Made by a program: the position numbers and the translations under genes
Shown: positions 43,799-56,838 of the stretch, in pieces
How the letters are laid out: each line of letters opens with the position of its first letter
How positions within the stretch are numbered: the stretch's first letter is position 1
Assembly: GCA_032718475.1 (NCBI GenBank)
Contig: JAUCBJ010008197.1
Span: forward strand, 1-64,000
Source: Nemertoderma westbladi
Lineage: Eukaryota > Xenacoelomorpha > Nemertodermatida > Nemertodermatidae
Reading direction: 5' to 3'
Length of the DNA stretch: 64,000 nucleotides
The notes under the pieces: model-generated
Told to the model about the DNA's origin: nothing
The model's input: only the letters and a program-made list of their open reading frames with translations
Databases searched by the model: none

Positions 43799-45399
43799 AT
43801 AACATAAGATTCCCAAGATACTATTTCAATCTTGGAAAAACAATAAAGACATTACAATTACATGGTTTTTCAGACGCAAGTAAGAAATTATATGCTGGTG
43901 TAATTTACCTGAGAGCCGTTTACACAGATAACACCATCACAGTTACTCTAGTTACCAGTAAAACTAAAGTTACGCCACTGTCAAAACCATCTGCACCGCA
44001 TTCTAAACCATCCACACCGAGACTAGAGTTACTTGGAACTTACATACTGAGTGACTTAGCAAACTCAGTTTACACTACACTGAAGTTAATCGATTACGAT
44101 TGCCAGGTCCTTTTATGGACAGATGCAAAGGATGTACTCTACTGGATTTTGAACAAACACAAAGTTTACAAACAATTTGTTCAGAACCGCTTGACAGCCA
44201 TTAGATCCCATACGGATAGCATCCACGCAACATGGAGATTTTGTCCAGGTCAATCTAACCCTGCAGACATACCCACACGAGGAATGTCAATCAAGCAGTT
44301 GTCGAAAGCTACACTCTGGTTCAATGGACCACAATTTCTCTCACAGGAGGTAGAAACATGGCCAATTAATATTACAATAAAACAAAGTGATGTAAGCAGT
44401 GATTGCTTAAAAGAAATAAGACAAGCAATTCTTACATCACACACTTTAACAACAGTTGTTTCAGTTAGTCCACCCTCATTACTCAATGTGTATGATTACA
44501 CAAAATACAGCTCAAAGTCAACTGTAATCCGTATATTAGGTTGGATTCTGCGCTTTATTAACAACTGTAAATCAAAAGTAAAGAGGCAGCAATTAAAAAT
44601 GGAGTGTATATTAGAATGTAGGGAATTAAACATCGCTCACCAAACCATGTTGAAAGTATGCCAACAAACCCACTACTTTACCGAACTTAACTACCTTCAT
44701 CACTCACAGGGAAATAAATGCCCTAATATAGTGAAACAGCTGAATTTGTTTATTGATTCAGAAGGTTTACTCCGTGCTAAGGGACGAATGACAAGTCCAG
44801 TAGTACCTTGGCATACAAAAAACCCTATATTACTTCCCCCTACTGATCATTATACTAAGCTGTTAATACGCAGTGCACACAATGATGTCAATCACTCAAT
44901 GGTGAGAAGTACACTCGCACAAATACGGGAACAATTTTGGATTCCTCGCGCACGTCAAATTATTAAAACAACAATACACAATTGTTCAATTTGCAAGAGA
45001 ATACAAGGGAACCCATACACATCACCCCCCGTTAGCCCCTTGCCTATAGAAAGAACAGCAGAACTACCAGCATTTAGTCACGTAGGAATTGATTTCTGTG
45101 GACCTCTGAAAGTAGTCCGCACTTTGTCAGACCCCGAAGGATCTACTATGAAAGTCTATGTGTGCTTATTTACATGTGCTGTAGTTAGAGCAGTACACTT
45201 AGAAACTGTAACCAGTTTACAAGTAAAATCATTTCTTCTCGCATTTAACAGATTCATAAGTTGGCGAGGAGTTCCTTCACATATCTTTAGTGATAACGCT
45301 AGTACATTTAAACGTTCTTCTCAAGATTTCGATATATATAGAAAATTCTTACATAGTGATTTGGTAAAGAAGACTTTCGGAGACTTATCCATCACATGA
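43741..45399 (+). pseudogene. BEL-1 RNase H and integrase
   Basis: This overlaps the upstream frame by 58 bases in another phase, so a frameshift lies in the overlap. The RNase H-like part starts LHGFSDASKKLYAGVIY and includes VLLWTDAKDVLYWI and NPADIPTRGMS. The integrase has a zinc region (HNDVNHSMVRS...CSICKR), then GIDFCGPLKVV with the first Asp and IFSDNASTFKR with the second. A TGA at 45397-45399 falls where the family normally has Trp, in the WHFN block, just before the catalytic Glu region. Confidence 0.88.
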
Positions 45400-46174
45400 C
45401 ATTTCAATATTGAGAGATATCCTGCAGCTTACGGGTTCATTGAGAGATGTGTAGGTAGGTATCATAAAGGGAAATTTGAGAAAAATGATAGGAAGAGCTG
45501 TGTTGACAGATGAAGAGTTTCAAACAGTACTAACTTCGTGCGAAGCTTCTGTAAACAGCCGTCCACTAACGTACATTTCGTCAGATAGCAATGATACTAT
45601 CGATATTCTAACACCTAGCCATTTTCTTGTTGGGCGAAGAGTATGTGCACTTCCAGCACCAAACGCAAGATCGCTCAATTTAGAATTAACCAAGTCAAAC
45701 CTCATTAACAGAACTCGCTATCCGGAAATAGCCTCCAACTTTTTCTGGAGAAGTTGGAGAGAAGATTACTTACGCGATTTGAGAGATCGGCATAAAGTCA
45801 ATAATCGTTCCGCAACATCACCTTTACTTCCATCAGTAGGAGATGTCTGTTTCCTATATGATCCAAAATTACCTCGATGTTTATGGAAGTTATGCCAAGT
45901 CATAGAACTGGTCAAGAGTAGGGATGGCCATATAAGGTCGGCAAAAATAAAAATAGCCAATCGTAAAAAAGAAGCCACACAATTACATCGGTCAATTAGG
46001 CATCTAATACCACTAGAAATTCCTAACCCAGATCTTGACCAATCGGCCTTTAATAAGGTCCAATCTCAAGCAAGTGAAAAAGTGAAGGATAATTATTCAA
46101 ATCCTAACAGCAAAATTAGTCGATTCCCACGATCTACAAAAACAAATTTGCATGATGGGTTTTATAAAATCTAA
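45400..46174 (+). pseudogene. BEL-1 integrase end and DUF5641-like tail
   Basis: After the TGA, the DNA up to about 45475 still encodes integrase-like sequence (GFIERCVG). A one-base shift then leads to the 45476-46174 frame, RKMIGRAVLTDEEFQTVLTS, with NSRPLTYIS, HFLVGRR, NFFWRSWREDYLRDLRDRHK and DVCFLYDPKLPRCLWKLCQV. The last block resembles the C-terminal DUF5641 domain of BEL/Pao integrases. It ends in a normal stop. Confidence 0.85.
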
Positions 46175-46527
46175 GTCAAAATTGTATTATTACATACATA
46201 AATATGTATTCACTGCACGCACACACCACACATGCACAGCACGCACTACCTACGTTTGCATGTCACATAACCAAATATAATAGTAGAGTAGTCCGTAAAG
46301 TGTGTATTGCATGTTGTTGTATTGTATTTTGGTGGAGGTTATTATTATTAACGTACGAAGTGTGTTTATAGTAATTTGTATTTGTAGTAATATTACAGAT
46401 ACCTTGTAAAAGAACGGTATTCTGTAATGTTGCTAAATTATTATTAATATATCATTTGTGCTTTTACGTTGTTTTTAGGAATGTATACAGTTGTCTATCG
46501 TTTCATTTAACAATAGACAAGAGGCGG
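46175..46527 (+). other. BEL-1 3' untranslated region and polypurine tract
   Basis: Noncoding. It ends with ACAAGAGGCGG at 46517-46527, a good polypurine-tract candidate immediately before TGTGGCAAAT. Confidence 0.6.
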
Positions 46528-46877
46528 TGTGGCAAATTCTGTATAATGCAACATTAACTATCTTAATTAGTAATTTATTCTAATTAGCCCTTTGACAATA
46601 TCACACCATAACTCATTGTATACAGTCCTATTCATACAGTAGAATGTGCATTGTTTGTACAGTAGTTAGTAATACGTTCAGCTGTAGTAAGTGAATGTAG
46701 TAAATTAGTTATATATTGGACTTGAATCAAGATTTGTGTGCGTTACTCATTTATTCATTATATTAGTATTGTATTGAAAAAACGCCCCATTTTGTTTATT
46801 TGAAACTTCCTGTCTTTATGACAAACTCATTTGACTTTGGTCAAAATTTACGATAAAATTTACCAATTTACGCATTA
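46528..46877 (+). repeat. BEL-1 3' LTR (350 bp, or 182 bp from 46696)
   Basis: The part 46696-46877 is matched by the 5' LTR. I place the true start at 46528 because TGTGGCAAAT follows a purine tract. The shorter reading is also possible, since the 5' LTR begins at the equivalent of 46696 right next to the target duplication. Confidence 0.75.
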
Positions 46878-49049
46878 ACTGGTCCTCTCTGTTGCAACAG
46901 CCAAGTGTGAGATCCAGCTTCACACTACAGCTGAGCAACAGGTATGAGGCTCTTGCCTCTGAGGCGGCAGATCACTGTGAGGGCTATACTGCCTTTACAG
47001 AAGCAGTTAAGTTAGCAGCTGCAGAAACAGTTCCTGTATACCCTCGAAACAGGAAAAGGGCCCCCTGGACTGACAACAAAATTCAGAAGTGCCGAAATGA
47101 CCTTCCTAAGGCGCAGAAAGAGTCCCGACTCAAACAGACTACAGCGGCCAAGAATGCAGTTAAGGCTGCATCTAGGTCCCTGAACAGGCAGTACTCTGTT
47201 AATCTACAGGAGCTAATAAACCAACAGGTTGATGCCATCAGTGATGCTGACGACAGCAGGCAATCATCCCAGGCATGGAAATCGATCAATCTGCTTACTG
47301 GGCGGAAAAGCCAACCAACCACCAAGGTTAAGGCTGAATCACCAGCCGATCGCCTCAATGGTTGGAAAGCCCACTTTGAAAAGCTCCTCAATAATGACAG
47401 GGTATTGCCTGATAACTTTATAGAAGTAAAAGTGTCTGAGTCTGTACTCCCAGATATTCCCATTGGCGATATCTCCTTTGCAGAAGTGAAGGCTGCTGCA
47501 AAGAGCATTAAGACCAATCGTGCCAGTGGAGTAGATGGTGTTCCCCCTGAGGTCTTTAAAATACCTGAGTGTTTAAAGCTCATCTATCCCATCATAGTAG
47601 ACATGTACCGAACAACAAGACTCCCACAAGAAATGAAAACAAATAAGTTGGTGCCAGTTCCCAAGAAGGGCAACCTAACACTCTATGGTTCTTTTCGGGG
47701 AATCTCATTGATCTCGATTGCTGCAAAGCTATACAATAGGATTCTATTAAATCGCATCAGGGATCCCATTGAGAGACTGCTCCGTGGAAATCTGAATGGG
47801 TTCCGTAAAGGTCGTGGGACCATGGAGCCCATTTTGGCACTTAGAAGGATAATTGAAGAATTATCAAAAAAGAAAGACCTGGCTGTTATCTTTGTTAACT
47901 TCTTCAAGGCCTTTGATTCAGTCTCTCGCTCACGTATGTTCAGCATACTTTCATTATATGGGATTCCTGATGAAATTATTGCAGCAATCAGATCAGTATA
48001 CGATGGTTCGACAACATTTGTGTCTACTGTTGATGGTGACACAGAACCATTTGAAGTGTTATGGGGCGTCCTCCAAGGAGACACACTTGCACCATTCTTG
48101 TTCATTATTGTGGTTGACTATGTTCTACGCATGTCCTTAGATCATCATAATGATGATGGGGTGATGATAACTCCACCTACTGGCTCCAGAAGTCGAGGAA
48201 ATCCTGCCAAGTACCTAGCTGATCTAGACTTTGCTGATGACTTAGGAGTACTCTCAGAATCATTAGAGGGAGCCCAACGGCTCCTCAGCTCATTAGAACA
48301 TGCTGCTTCTAGTGTTGGTCTTTTTATTAACTCCAGAAAGACCAAAATTCTGACAGTTAACTTTGAAAGTCCTCAGCAAGTCTCTGATCGGATGAGCATA
48401 AGCTCAAAGGATGGTATGCTTGAGCATGTGGACGACTTCTGTTACCTGGGATCATGGATCCGGATGTCAGGTGAGGACATTCGAATACGTAAGGGAAAGG
48501 CATGGGCAGCCTTGAATAGGCTTTCCAGGATTTGGAAGTCACCGAGAATTAATCGGAAACTTAAGGTCCGATTATTTAGAGCAGCAGTAGTTCCAGTACT
48601 CCTCTACGGGAGTCCATGCTGGGCTCTAACTGCTGAGGACACCAAATCTCTGGATGGCACGTTCACAAGAATGCTACGCCGGGTTCATTGTGTCAAGTAC
48701 AATGCACACATCTCCAACCAGACACTATATAACATTGGAGGTGTCTCATTGTCCCCCAAGCTTGACACTAGAACAAAATCGCCTCCGCTTTGCAGGACAT
48801 TGCTTTCGCCGTGAGGACCAGCCAGTGCAGAATCTTGTACTTTGGCAGCCTCATGGAGTGAATAAGCATGGTGGACAGCCCATGACTTTCTTGAGACGCA
48901 TCTTAAAGGACACTGGCCTTAAAGATGCGGATGATCTAGCAAATGTCATGGGTGATAGGGAGTTGTGGCGGTGCAATTTTGTTGACAAGCCGGCACAGCA
49001 TTCTTAAAAATGCAGCTGCAATGCAGCATGCCGATCCTAGTAGTAGTAG
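46878..49049 (+). pseudogene. LINE-B RT and 3' end (copy 4, right part)
   Basis: A 640-codon frame (46892-48814) continues the endonuclease part at 39755-40138. It has the linker (RKRAPWTDNKIQKC), KTNRASGVDGVPPEVFK, LVPVPKKGNLTLYGSFRGI, NGFRKGRGTMEPILALRRII, then VIFVNFFKAFDSV, where the usual first catalytic Asp is Asn. GVLQGDTLAPFLFIIVVDY, DLDFADDLGVLSES with the Asp pair, and the C-terminal region follow. A two-base loss near 48752 (CATTGTCCCCC) shifts the last 80 codons. The element ends in a TAG repeat at 49049. This is the fullest LINE-B in the window but it is inactive. Confidence 0.92.
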
Positions 49050-49092
49050 CAGCCTGGGTCTACTCGAATTATCCTTAGTCCTGGCTCGACTC

Positions 49093-49239
49093 ACTACTAC
49101 TAGGATCGGCATGCTGCATTGCAGCTGCATTTTTAAGAATGCTGTGTCGGCTTATCGACAAAATTGCACCGCCACAACTCCCTATCACCCATGACATTTG
49201 CTAGATCATCCGCATCTTCAAGGCCAGTGTCCTTTGTAA
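49093..49239 (-). mobile_element. Inverted LINE-B 3' tail (second copy)
   Basis: Matches 25702-25845, in the same tail-to-tail arrangement with the same 43-base linker. It belongs to the duplicated block. Confidence 0.88.
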
Positions 49240-52134
49240 AAGCTTTTGCGGACATAACAAGTCATTTTTCCGCAATGCGCAGAATACTCTAAAATAGCCC
49301 TAAATTTATCCAACTATGCGACGGGAAGGAATTGGAGCTGGTGTGACGAAATCTATCAGCTGATTCTTTGTGGACATGGAATTTTTCTTTGTTCTGCCCC
49401 ATTCAGCCAATCAGAGCAATTTTCCCTTTATGTCTGACAGAGGCCTATGGAAACCCGCGCAATGCATTACGGTCTTTGTTTACTATTTTTCTGAGCATCA
49501 GAACCGGCTCGGTATCTTCTGTGCTTCTGTGTAGAAGTTTCAGACTTTGGCCGGAACATCAGATGGCCTTGATTATAAGAACGTAAAACTATTAACATTT
49601 CATACAACATTTCATCTCACTGGACACTCATTGTAACACTTGTCATTTCTCATTTACTTAACTGACTGCATGTTGCTAAATCACCGCATTATTTTACTTC
49701 TGTTATTAATTGTTGTTATATTACTGTAATGGATATTATTGTTATATTTGGAGAATACCGATAAATAATCATAAAACCCCCAATCTTCTTGATTACTGAA
49801 GGTAAGAGGAACAGGTTTACTGGTAGCAACTGCGACTTAAATTATAGTGGTTTTTGTGTGAATTAAATGCTATTTCATAATCCTTACGTGTGTCAGTTGC
49901 GATCCTCCTTATATATGATCAAATTCAGTGACGGTCGGCAGATCAGTGTGAAGTAGTGTGAAGTAGTGTGAAGGTTAATAAAGCATCTCCTAAAGAATGC
50001 GCTATTTACAAAACTCTGTGGCCATCTAGTTGTGATTAGTATAAGTCATAACTCTGTTTTTATACTTAAAGCGCCACGTCCTAAAGGAACTGTTAATATT
50101 TCCTCAAAAGTAAATATATTGTCAGAGATTATATAGTAACGATCAATCGAATAATACAGTAGGTCTACACTGCAATAACTCTCAAGGAATCCGAATCCAG
50201 TCTCCCAAAACCGTGGGTGATAGGTCGCGCACGGACTGGCTTCGGCTGATATAACTTCAGTACACTAGGTAATTGATATAGGCTAAAGTCGATTTCTAAA
50301 CAAGAGGACAACTAAAATTGGCAGGTTAAACTGCTAAAGGTCTAAAAGCGCGAACATTAATAGTTTTCATTCTTTATTGCGCCGTAGGCAATAAAGTCGA
50401 ATGTACCCATCGGACGGTAAACTGTAGGCCTAACTGCCCAACCACCCGAACCGGTACTTACAGGTACAACAGTATTATTTCGATTGTGATATTGTATATT
50501 AGTAGGCTGTTTAAGAGAGTAGGGACTGTACACCCCTTATTTCTTTTAGAGCTTATTTATTTCTGTCAGTTTTATTTATCTGTAAGTGTAATATTGAGCA
50601 GAAGGCGTATAAGCCTGCTCAGATTGTATAAATAATTTGTAGGCCGGATTGTTGTCTAACTGTTGTTAGGTCTGAGGCGATTGCAGTGTGTGTAGAGTGT
50701 CTGTCCGATAAAGTGCTAGTTAGGAAGGTGGGGGCATCCAGTGCTGTAAGGGAAATCCCCCCCGAAAGAATAAGTTGTACTACACGGTTAGAACGCCTAC
50801 TAACTAACCATTTCGGAGTCTGCATATACTGTAGTTTATTTAGGCTTGACAGTAGTCTGCCAGCATTTGGTCTGTGTTTTGTTTGTATAGTCTGCACGGG
50901 TAGCGTAATATTTATTATTCAGAGTCTATGCGAGTATTCGCAACCTCCAACTCCCCAAGTTTATTCCTACAGTAATTGTGCTTGTTATACATACCGTTAT
51001 AGTTAAATTAACCCCGGTACTACATCAGGGCTGCTTGGCATAGGTAAAGACTGGTGAATTTGTGCTCCGGTCACTCCAGCAGATACCGTGGTTCTTTTGG
51101 CTGTTCAAGTATATTTAACTGCTGGTTATTTGTTTTATAAGTACTTGTACCTAATTTAGGGTTTAGAGTACAGTGCTTTCTGAAAGTAATTTAGTGTATA
51201 GGCAGTATATTTGTATTGTAACGTGGTTAATAGGCACGTTAGCTCTGGTTGGCTTCGGTAATTAACCTCTAGGTAGGGACACTCCGGGTACATAACGTAG
51301 TACTTATAGAGCTAAGACTATAAGTCGTCATACGGTGGTATTTCCTTATCTGGACAACGCAACTTACTTACTACTACTTTATTGTTTTCAACTACCGTAG
51401 TTTCCTGTCAGTTTGTAAGAACCAGAAATTCTAACTCCTTGTTAGGCTGGTTTGTAGATTTCTTGTAAAATTATCCTACAAATTGTACGTGTAACTTTTA
51501 TTGTTTATTTAGAGATTGTAATCTCAACCTGTTATAATTGTAAGTAATTTGTAGTGATAAGTAACTTAGTAAAGTAGAATTATCAGTATTAGTGTCTAAC
51601 AAGTAGCACTCCACTGAGAGCATTCAGCTTTTGTGTAGTGACTCCTTATCCAGAAATAATAACATTTATTTCAAATATTGTCAAAACCCATTGTACGGGT
51701 ATATATATATATTTATAAATCAACTCAAACAGATTTATAAAATAGTAGGCCTATTATACATCAATTAGGTCTTAATATCAGTTGAACTACTACTTAATAT
51801 CAGTAACAAAGTAAAGGGAAGTAACCCTAAAATTCAGAAATTCAGTTATTATTAAATAATTGACATTACCGGTATTTACGGTAGGCTTATTATATTTATT
51901 TATATAAATTTAGGCTGAAATTATATACCAGTATTCTGTGACTGATCCTAGTCTGTAAATACTTATATATATACTATAAGCGTATACCGGTATTTTAATA
52001 TTATATATATATCACGTTACACTGAGTAACGGTATCGGTAATTAATTACTAGGCTTACAGTTGATACTGAATTCCTAGACTTGCTTTAACTGTCATATAG
52101 TAGTAGGCATTCAACTGTAAACCTAAAATCAATC
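49240..52134 (+). mobile_element. BEL-2 5' noncoding region, second copy
   Basis: Near-identical to 25846-28550. Two main differences were seen: 49385-49415 replaces the CCAATCC repeats, and about 207 bases at 51275-51481 (AGGGACACTCCGGGTACATA onward) have no counterpart in the first copy, where CTCTAGGT is followed directly by TCCTACAAATTG. Confidence 0.75.
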
Positions 52135-55006
52135 ATGGCTGACACAAAGCAAACACTGTCAGATAGTCTCCTAGAAAGAACAATCTGTGACCCAGACAAG
52201 AGTATCGAACATCTGAGTCCAAAGTCCAAGTCTCCTCCTACTGTAAGAAAGGTCATCCCTACAGTAGTAGTATCAGACCCTAGGCTAGTAAAGCACCATA
52301 GGTCTATTATAGGCACTAGGGCTCAAGTTAAGCAGGACCAAGAGGCAGCTGTTAAACAGCAGCAGCACCCGAACCGAGAACTTATTTCTCAACGCCACAA
52401 TAACTCTAGTAGTTCAGACACTGAAGAGTTGACGCCCAAGATCGGAGCAAGGATGGCAGAAGCGGTTTATCCAGATCCACTTCTAATTCTTCCTGGGGCC
52501 GTACTCACTAGAGTATTGATCGCGGTGGAGGAACATCAAGTCGATTGGGCGAGAAATAAGCGATCGACCAGGGACAGTTATGCGGGATACACGATGGAGG
52601 AACTGAGGTCTATTGTCGAGACACAATGGAACTTCCCCGGACCCGGACTCCCGTTTAACTTATCGGAAGCTGCCTGGGAGATACAGGATGGGAATAGTAA
52701 GGGACACCCGAGATCCAGCTGTATGGAAGAGGTTGGCAGCAGGATATGTCCAGGGATTCTTTAGCTCTTTGGAGCGATTAGAAGAACATTTATTTCAACA
52801 ACGCCAAGGACCTCAAGAGCAGGGAGAGCTGCTTTATCAAGTGTGAGAACGAATCTTACGAATCAGATTAATACTTTCAGCCTTTGAGGAAGCCTCGAAG
52901 AGAAGCCAAGACACGTCGTTGCAAGTGGCCATAAAGACTTGGTTTCAACGGGTGAGTCTTAAAGTCCAGGGAACGACACAATGGAAAGTTCAGCTAACTG
53001 AGCGCATGACACACGGAGAATCAACAGACGCTACCTTTTCTCAGGTGGAAGGCGAAGCTACATCCGAGAAACCTCAGAAGAAGGATGCTATTGACATCTA
53101 TCTGTCGGACTATCAACGATTTATAGGTGATAAAGAGCTAAGGAGACGGCTAGCTGGACTTCACCCTAATAGTGAGGGAGCCAAATTTGTGTTGGACTCG
53201 TTAGATGCGGAAATGTTAGCCACGGAGCAGGCTAAATTTGATGAAAGCATCCTCATAGCAATGGACCAAGAAGAACAATTAAGGAAACGACAAATAGAAG
53301 ACCGGAAGTTGGCAGCAGCGACAGAAGCTGAAAGAAAGGCATCTGAAGCGACTACACAACTAGAGCTGGAGAACCTTCAGGCGAAACAAGATTACTTAAA
53401 TAAACAAAGAACAGCTACTCAGATGCAACTACTGAGTCGATCTACTCCCAGAAGACAGGGATTTACCTCCTCCAATGAGGGTGATACAATAGATCCTGAA
53501 GGAAGAGGTAATAAATCTCGTTCAAGCGGACGTAGAAAAATGCCATACCGTCAGAAGTTACCTAATTTACCTCCTGCGGTAAGAAGACAACTAGCTAGTG
53601 TAGACTTAAGTAATCCTGAGCCTACAGACCAAATTATTAGAGTAGACAGACTCCCTACTATAGTAGACGAGCCCGAAATAATTAGGCCTGTCATTGAAGC
53701 CACTCCTGGGATAGAGACCCCCGTACTTCAACAACCTAACTCTAAATTCCCTTTGCACAGTACTAAACTACCTGTGCCCAGTAGACAAGCCCCGGAACCA
53801 CATCCAGTCCTGGACGCCGAGCAAGACATAAATGACTTGTCTCCCGTCGTCCCCACGCGTCACCCCACTACCATGTTGGCGGCTCCCGCTTCAGCGGTTG
53901 AGTGGGTGGACGAGGGACGGCGGGGGATGAATCGGCTGCTCGGGCAGCTGGAAGACCATAAACAAAGGTCTTCACAGCAGGTCCGAGAATTGGAAGGGAC
54001 TGTTCAGCAGTTAAAGGGAACAGTGAGTGAGAGTAGGTTAGAGTTGCAAGAAGTACAACAAAGTATCGCTTTAGAGCGCGATAAATTAGTAAATATACAA
54101 ATGGGTATACCACCACCCCCTGTAACAATGTGTCAACCCATTAGGTCTGAAGTATTTCATGCGCAAGATGTGGAGCCTACACGCATCTATACTGCTAGTG
54201 AAGTCGAAACTCCTATAGTCAACCCTATTAAGGGTAATTATAAACCTGTTGATAATGATATCCCATACAGATCTGATCATTATCCGAGAAATTTATATAC
54301 CGATAACTCGAGATTAAATAATACGATGGCTCAAGAAAGTTTTACACGTCAAATGGCTAGAACTGAAGCCCGTCAAGCGGTAAAGGTAGGAGAGGTCGTC
54401 AAGTTCAATGGAGATGAGATGAAATGGTTACCTTTTAATGAATATTATAAAGATAACATACAGAACTCTGCACTATCCAATGGAGAGAAACTTAGATTCC
54501 TCATCGAGTGCCTAGAAGGACCTCCCAAGTTAATGGCGTTAAAGTTTATTGGACATTCAGACGGATTAAGACAAGTTTGGGATACACTAAACATCAGGTA
54601 TAGTAATAGGACTAACATAGCTAGGTATTTATATGCGAAATTAGTAGCGCCCAGAAAGTTTCTTAGCAGCGGGATTATAGAGTTTTTCGATGAGATTCAG
54701 GAGATCTGTAGACAGCTAGATTGGTTAGGTAAGTCTCAAGAATACCAGAGTTCTATGGTTGTTGGAGTAGGTACGCATTGGGACAAAAAGGTTCTCTATA
54801 TGATGGACCAGCAACAAAGAGACCCTACCATGGCTGATCTCATGTCATTCTTAAATGGAGAGGTAAGATTACAGCTCCTAAAGCAGTCCAGAGAGAAGAC
54901 ACCGGAAAGTAAGGTGAGTGAAAAACCCGTTTCTAGGAGAAAGGTAACACCAGTGTGTTATACGGGACGATGGCGAAAGCCAAACCTCATACGAGGAGAA
55001 CAGCGG
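52135..55006 (+). pseudogene. BEL-2 gag, second copy
   Basis: A twin of 28551-31427 with the same start, the same in-frame TGA (52844-52846) and the same downstream frame (52919-55006 and on into the LTR). In addition it has lost five bases near 52681 (GGGAGATACAGG for GGGAGGACTTATACAGG), which shifts the first frame. Gypsy-B copy 2 interrupts it at the same base as in copy 1. Confidence 0.85.
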
Positions 55007-55219
55007 TGTAAGTATCTATATTGATACTGCTGAAAACAGTCACCAAATGTATCTTTGTATATTTTTATTGAACCTTTGTAATTCTGTGTTCCGTATTATA
55101 GTCAGGTACCGGTAGTTGAATATAGAACTCAAAATGTCTGCACACTACAGTACTGCAGTCAGTGTTACATATGTATATGGATCAATATCCAAGGTAGTAT
55201 TAAATCAAGCTACTTTACA
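55007..55219 (-). repeat. Gypsy-B copy 2, 3' LTR
   Basis: 213 bp, matching 31428-31640. The host word AGCGG lies just to its left. Confidence 0.93.
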
Positions 55220-55504
55220 GTACACCCTCCAAAAATAAGCAGAGTGCAGTAGTTCACAAAAAATAAATGTTAATTATAGTGCACACATTATTACATGTAC
55301 TACTAATACTAATATAAACTAATACTACTATATACACATAATTTTGTGTATCCTAAAGGTTACATTATGAAATTAGTAATTATGCATTATAATACAAATA
55401 TATAATTAACGTAAGTCAAAAGCACAAAAACAAATGTTAATTGATACACACAACTATTATAATTATATAAGGAGTCGAAATTAAGTATTATTATAATACA
55501 AATA

Positions 55505-56838
55505 TTATCTTAATAAACGTTTTTCAAACACGTTTATTAGTAAATTAAATCGCACACGTTTCATGGGTTTGATTAACACACTTAAATTTTCCCCAGAAAT
55601 ACATGTGGGCTTTACTCTATCCAGAGAGATGTCTTCTTCCACGTTATGACGCAATACTGTCACGGTTTTGTCAGTCATCGAAACAACCTTATAAGGCCCC
55701 ATGTACAAAGGTGCAAGTGATGACCTTTTGATAGCATCTTTTATCCAGACATGCGACGAGTTTTTTAATTGGCTCGGAATATGGTCCTTTCCAGAATGTT
55801 TCCTGATTGGTGGAGAAAAAGAATCCATTTTTCGGAACAACAAAATTAGGAATATCCAGGGAATTATTCCCTGAAGTTTCTTCAAAAAATCTTCCAGGTA
55901 AACACAACTCAGCTCCATATGTTAACTGAGCAGGAGAATATTTATGAATTCCTGTTACAGAGCGCAATCCTAACAATACTAACGGCAGTTCATTGAACCG
56001 GCCAGATGAGTTACACTTTGCCCTTAAGGAAGCCTTTAGCTGTCTGTGGAACCTCTCTATGGCTCCACTGTGACCCTCTATCCGTAACTATTGTTCTGGG
56101 CACACCAAATAGACTAATCCAATGGAAAAGAAATCCTTTTGCTACAGAATCTGTTGTTATATCCCTAATGGGCACCACTCTGGCCATCTAGTAAAACGGT
56201 CAATTATTGTCAGCAAATACCGATAACCACAGGATGGTGGCAACGGACCGACTAAATCAATATGTACTGTTTCAAATCGGCCATCAGTTGGAATGCTTCC
56301 AATCGGTGTTTTCGTATGTAGTGTCGTTTTTGAAATTTGTCAATTTTGGCAATTTCGAGACCATTCTTTCACATCCTTGTTCATACTCGGCCAAATGTAT
56401 CGTTCGGCAATTAATTTCAATGATGCTCTAAATCTGGGATGGGATAAATCGTGAAATTTATGGAATAATTGCTTTTGAAATTTTTCAGGTAAATATGGTC
56501 TCATACTTGAACAACTCTCATCACAAAATTCCGTTATATAGAACTATGCATTTCAAAGGGATAGTTGTTTGAGTGAAGAATTTTTGTAACTTTTCATCAA
56601 CCAACTGTGCCTTTGCCAACTCCACATAAGTTTCATTATCAAAGTTAATAACTGAACATGTCCTTGACAGTGCATCGGCTACAATGTTTTCTGCACCTGC
56701 TACGTGTTCTATCTGTGTGTTAAATTCCGATATATAGGATATCCAGCGAGCCTGTTGCGGTGTGGGATTTTTCATTTCTAGACACCTTAGCAGGGGTTTG
56801 TGATCCGTATAAATCGTGAGCTCCTGACTAAAAGCCAT
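55505..56838 (-). pseudogene. Gypsy-B copy 2 RNase H end and integrase
   Basis: Same order as copy 1: YTDHKPLLRCLE near 56790, ENIVADALSRT, then the integrase and the GPY-type tail. The 83-base deletion at about 56069 removes part of the catalytic core, and an 8-base deletion near 56528 breaks the frame before the zinc region. The extra losses show that this copy decayed further than copy 1. Confidence 0.85.

Larger units (their letters stand above)
40139..46877 (+). mobile_element. BEL-1, BEL/Pao retrotransposon
   Basis: A 6.7-kb plus-strand element inserted in LINE-B copy 4, flanked by ACTGG (40134-40138 and 46878-46882). The intact target is visible at 63301-63310 (ACTGGTCCTC). The gene order gag, protease, RT, RNase H, integrase, DUF5641-like tail is that of BEL/Pao. 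The shared part of the LTRs has one substitution and one 17-bp indel, so the insertion is young. Two frame breaks and one stop affect pol. Confidence 0.95.
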
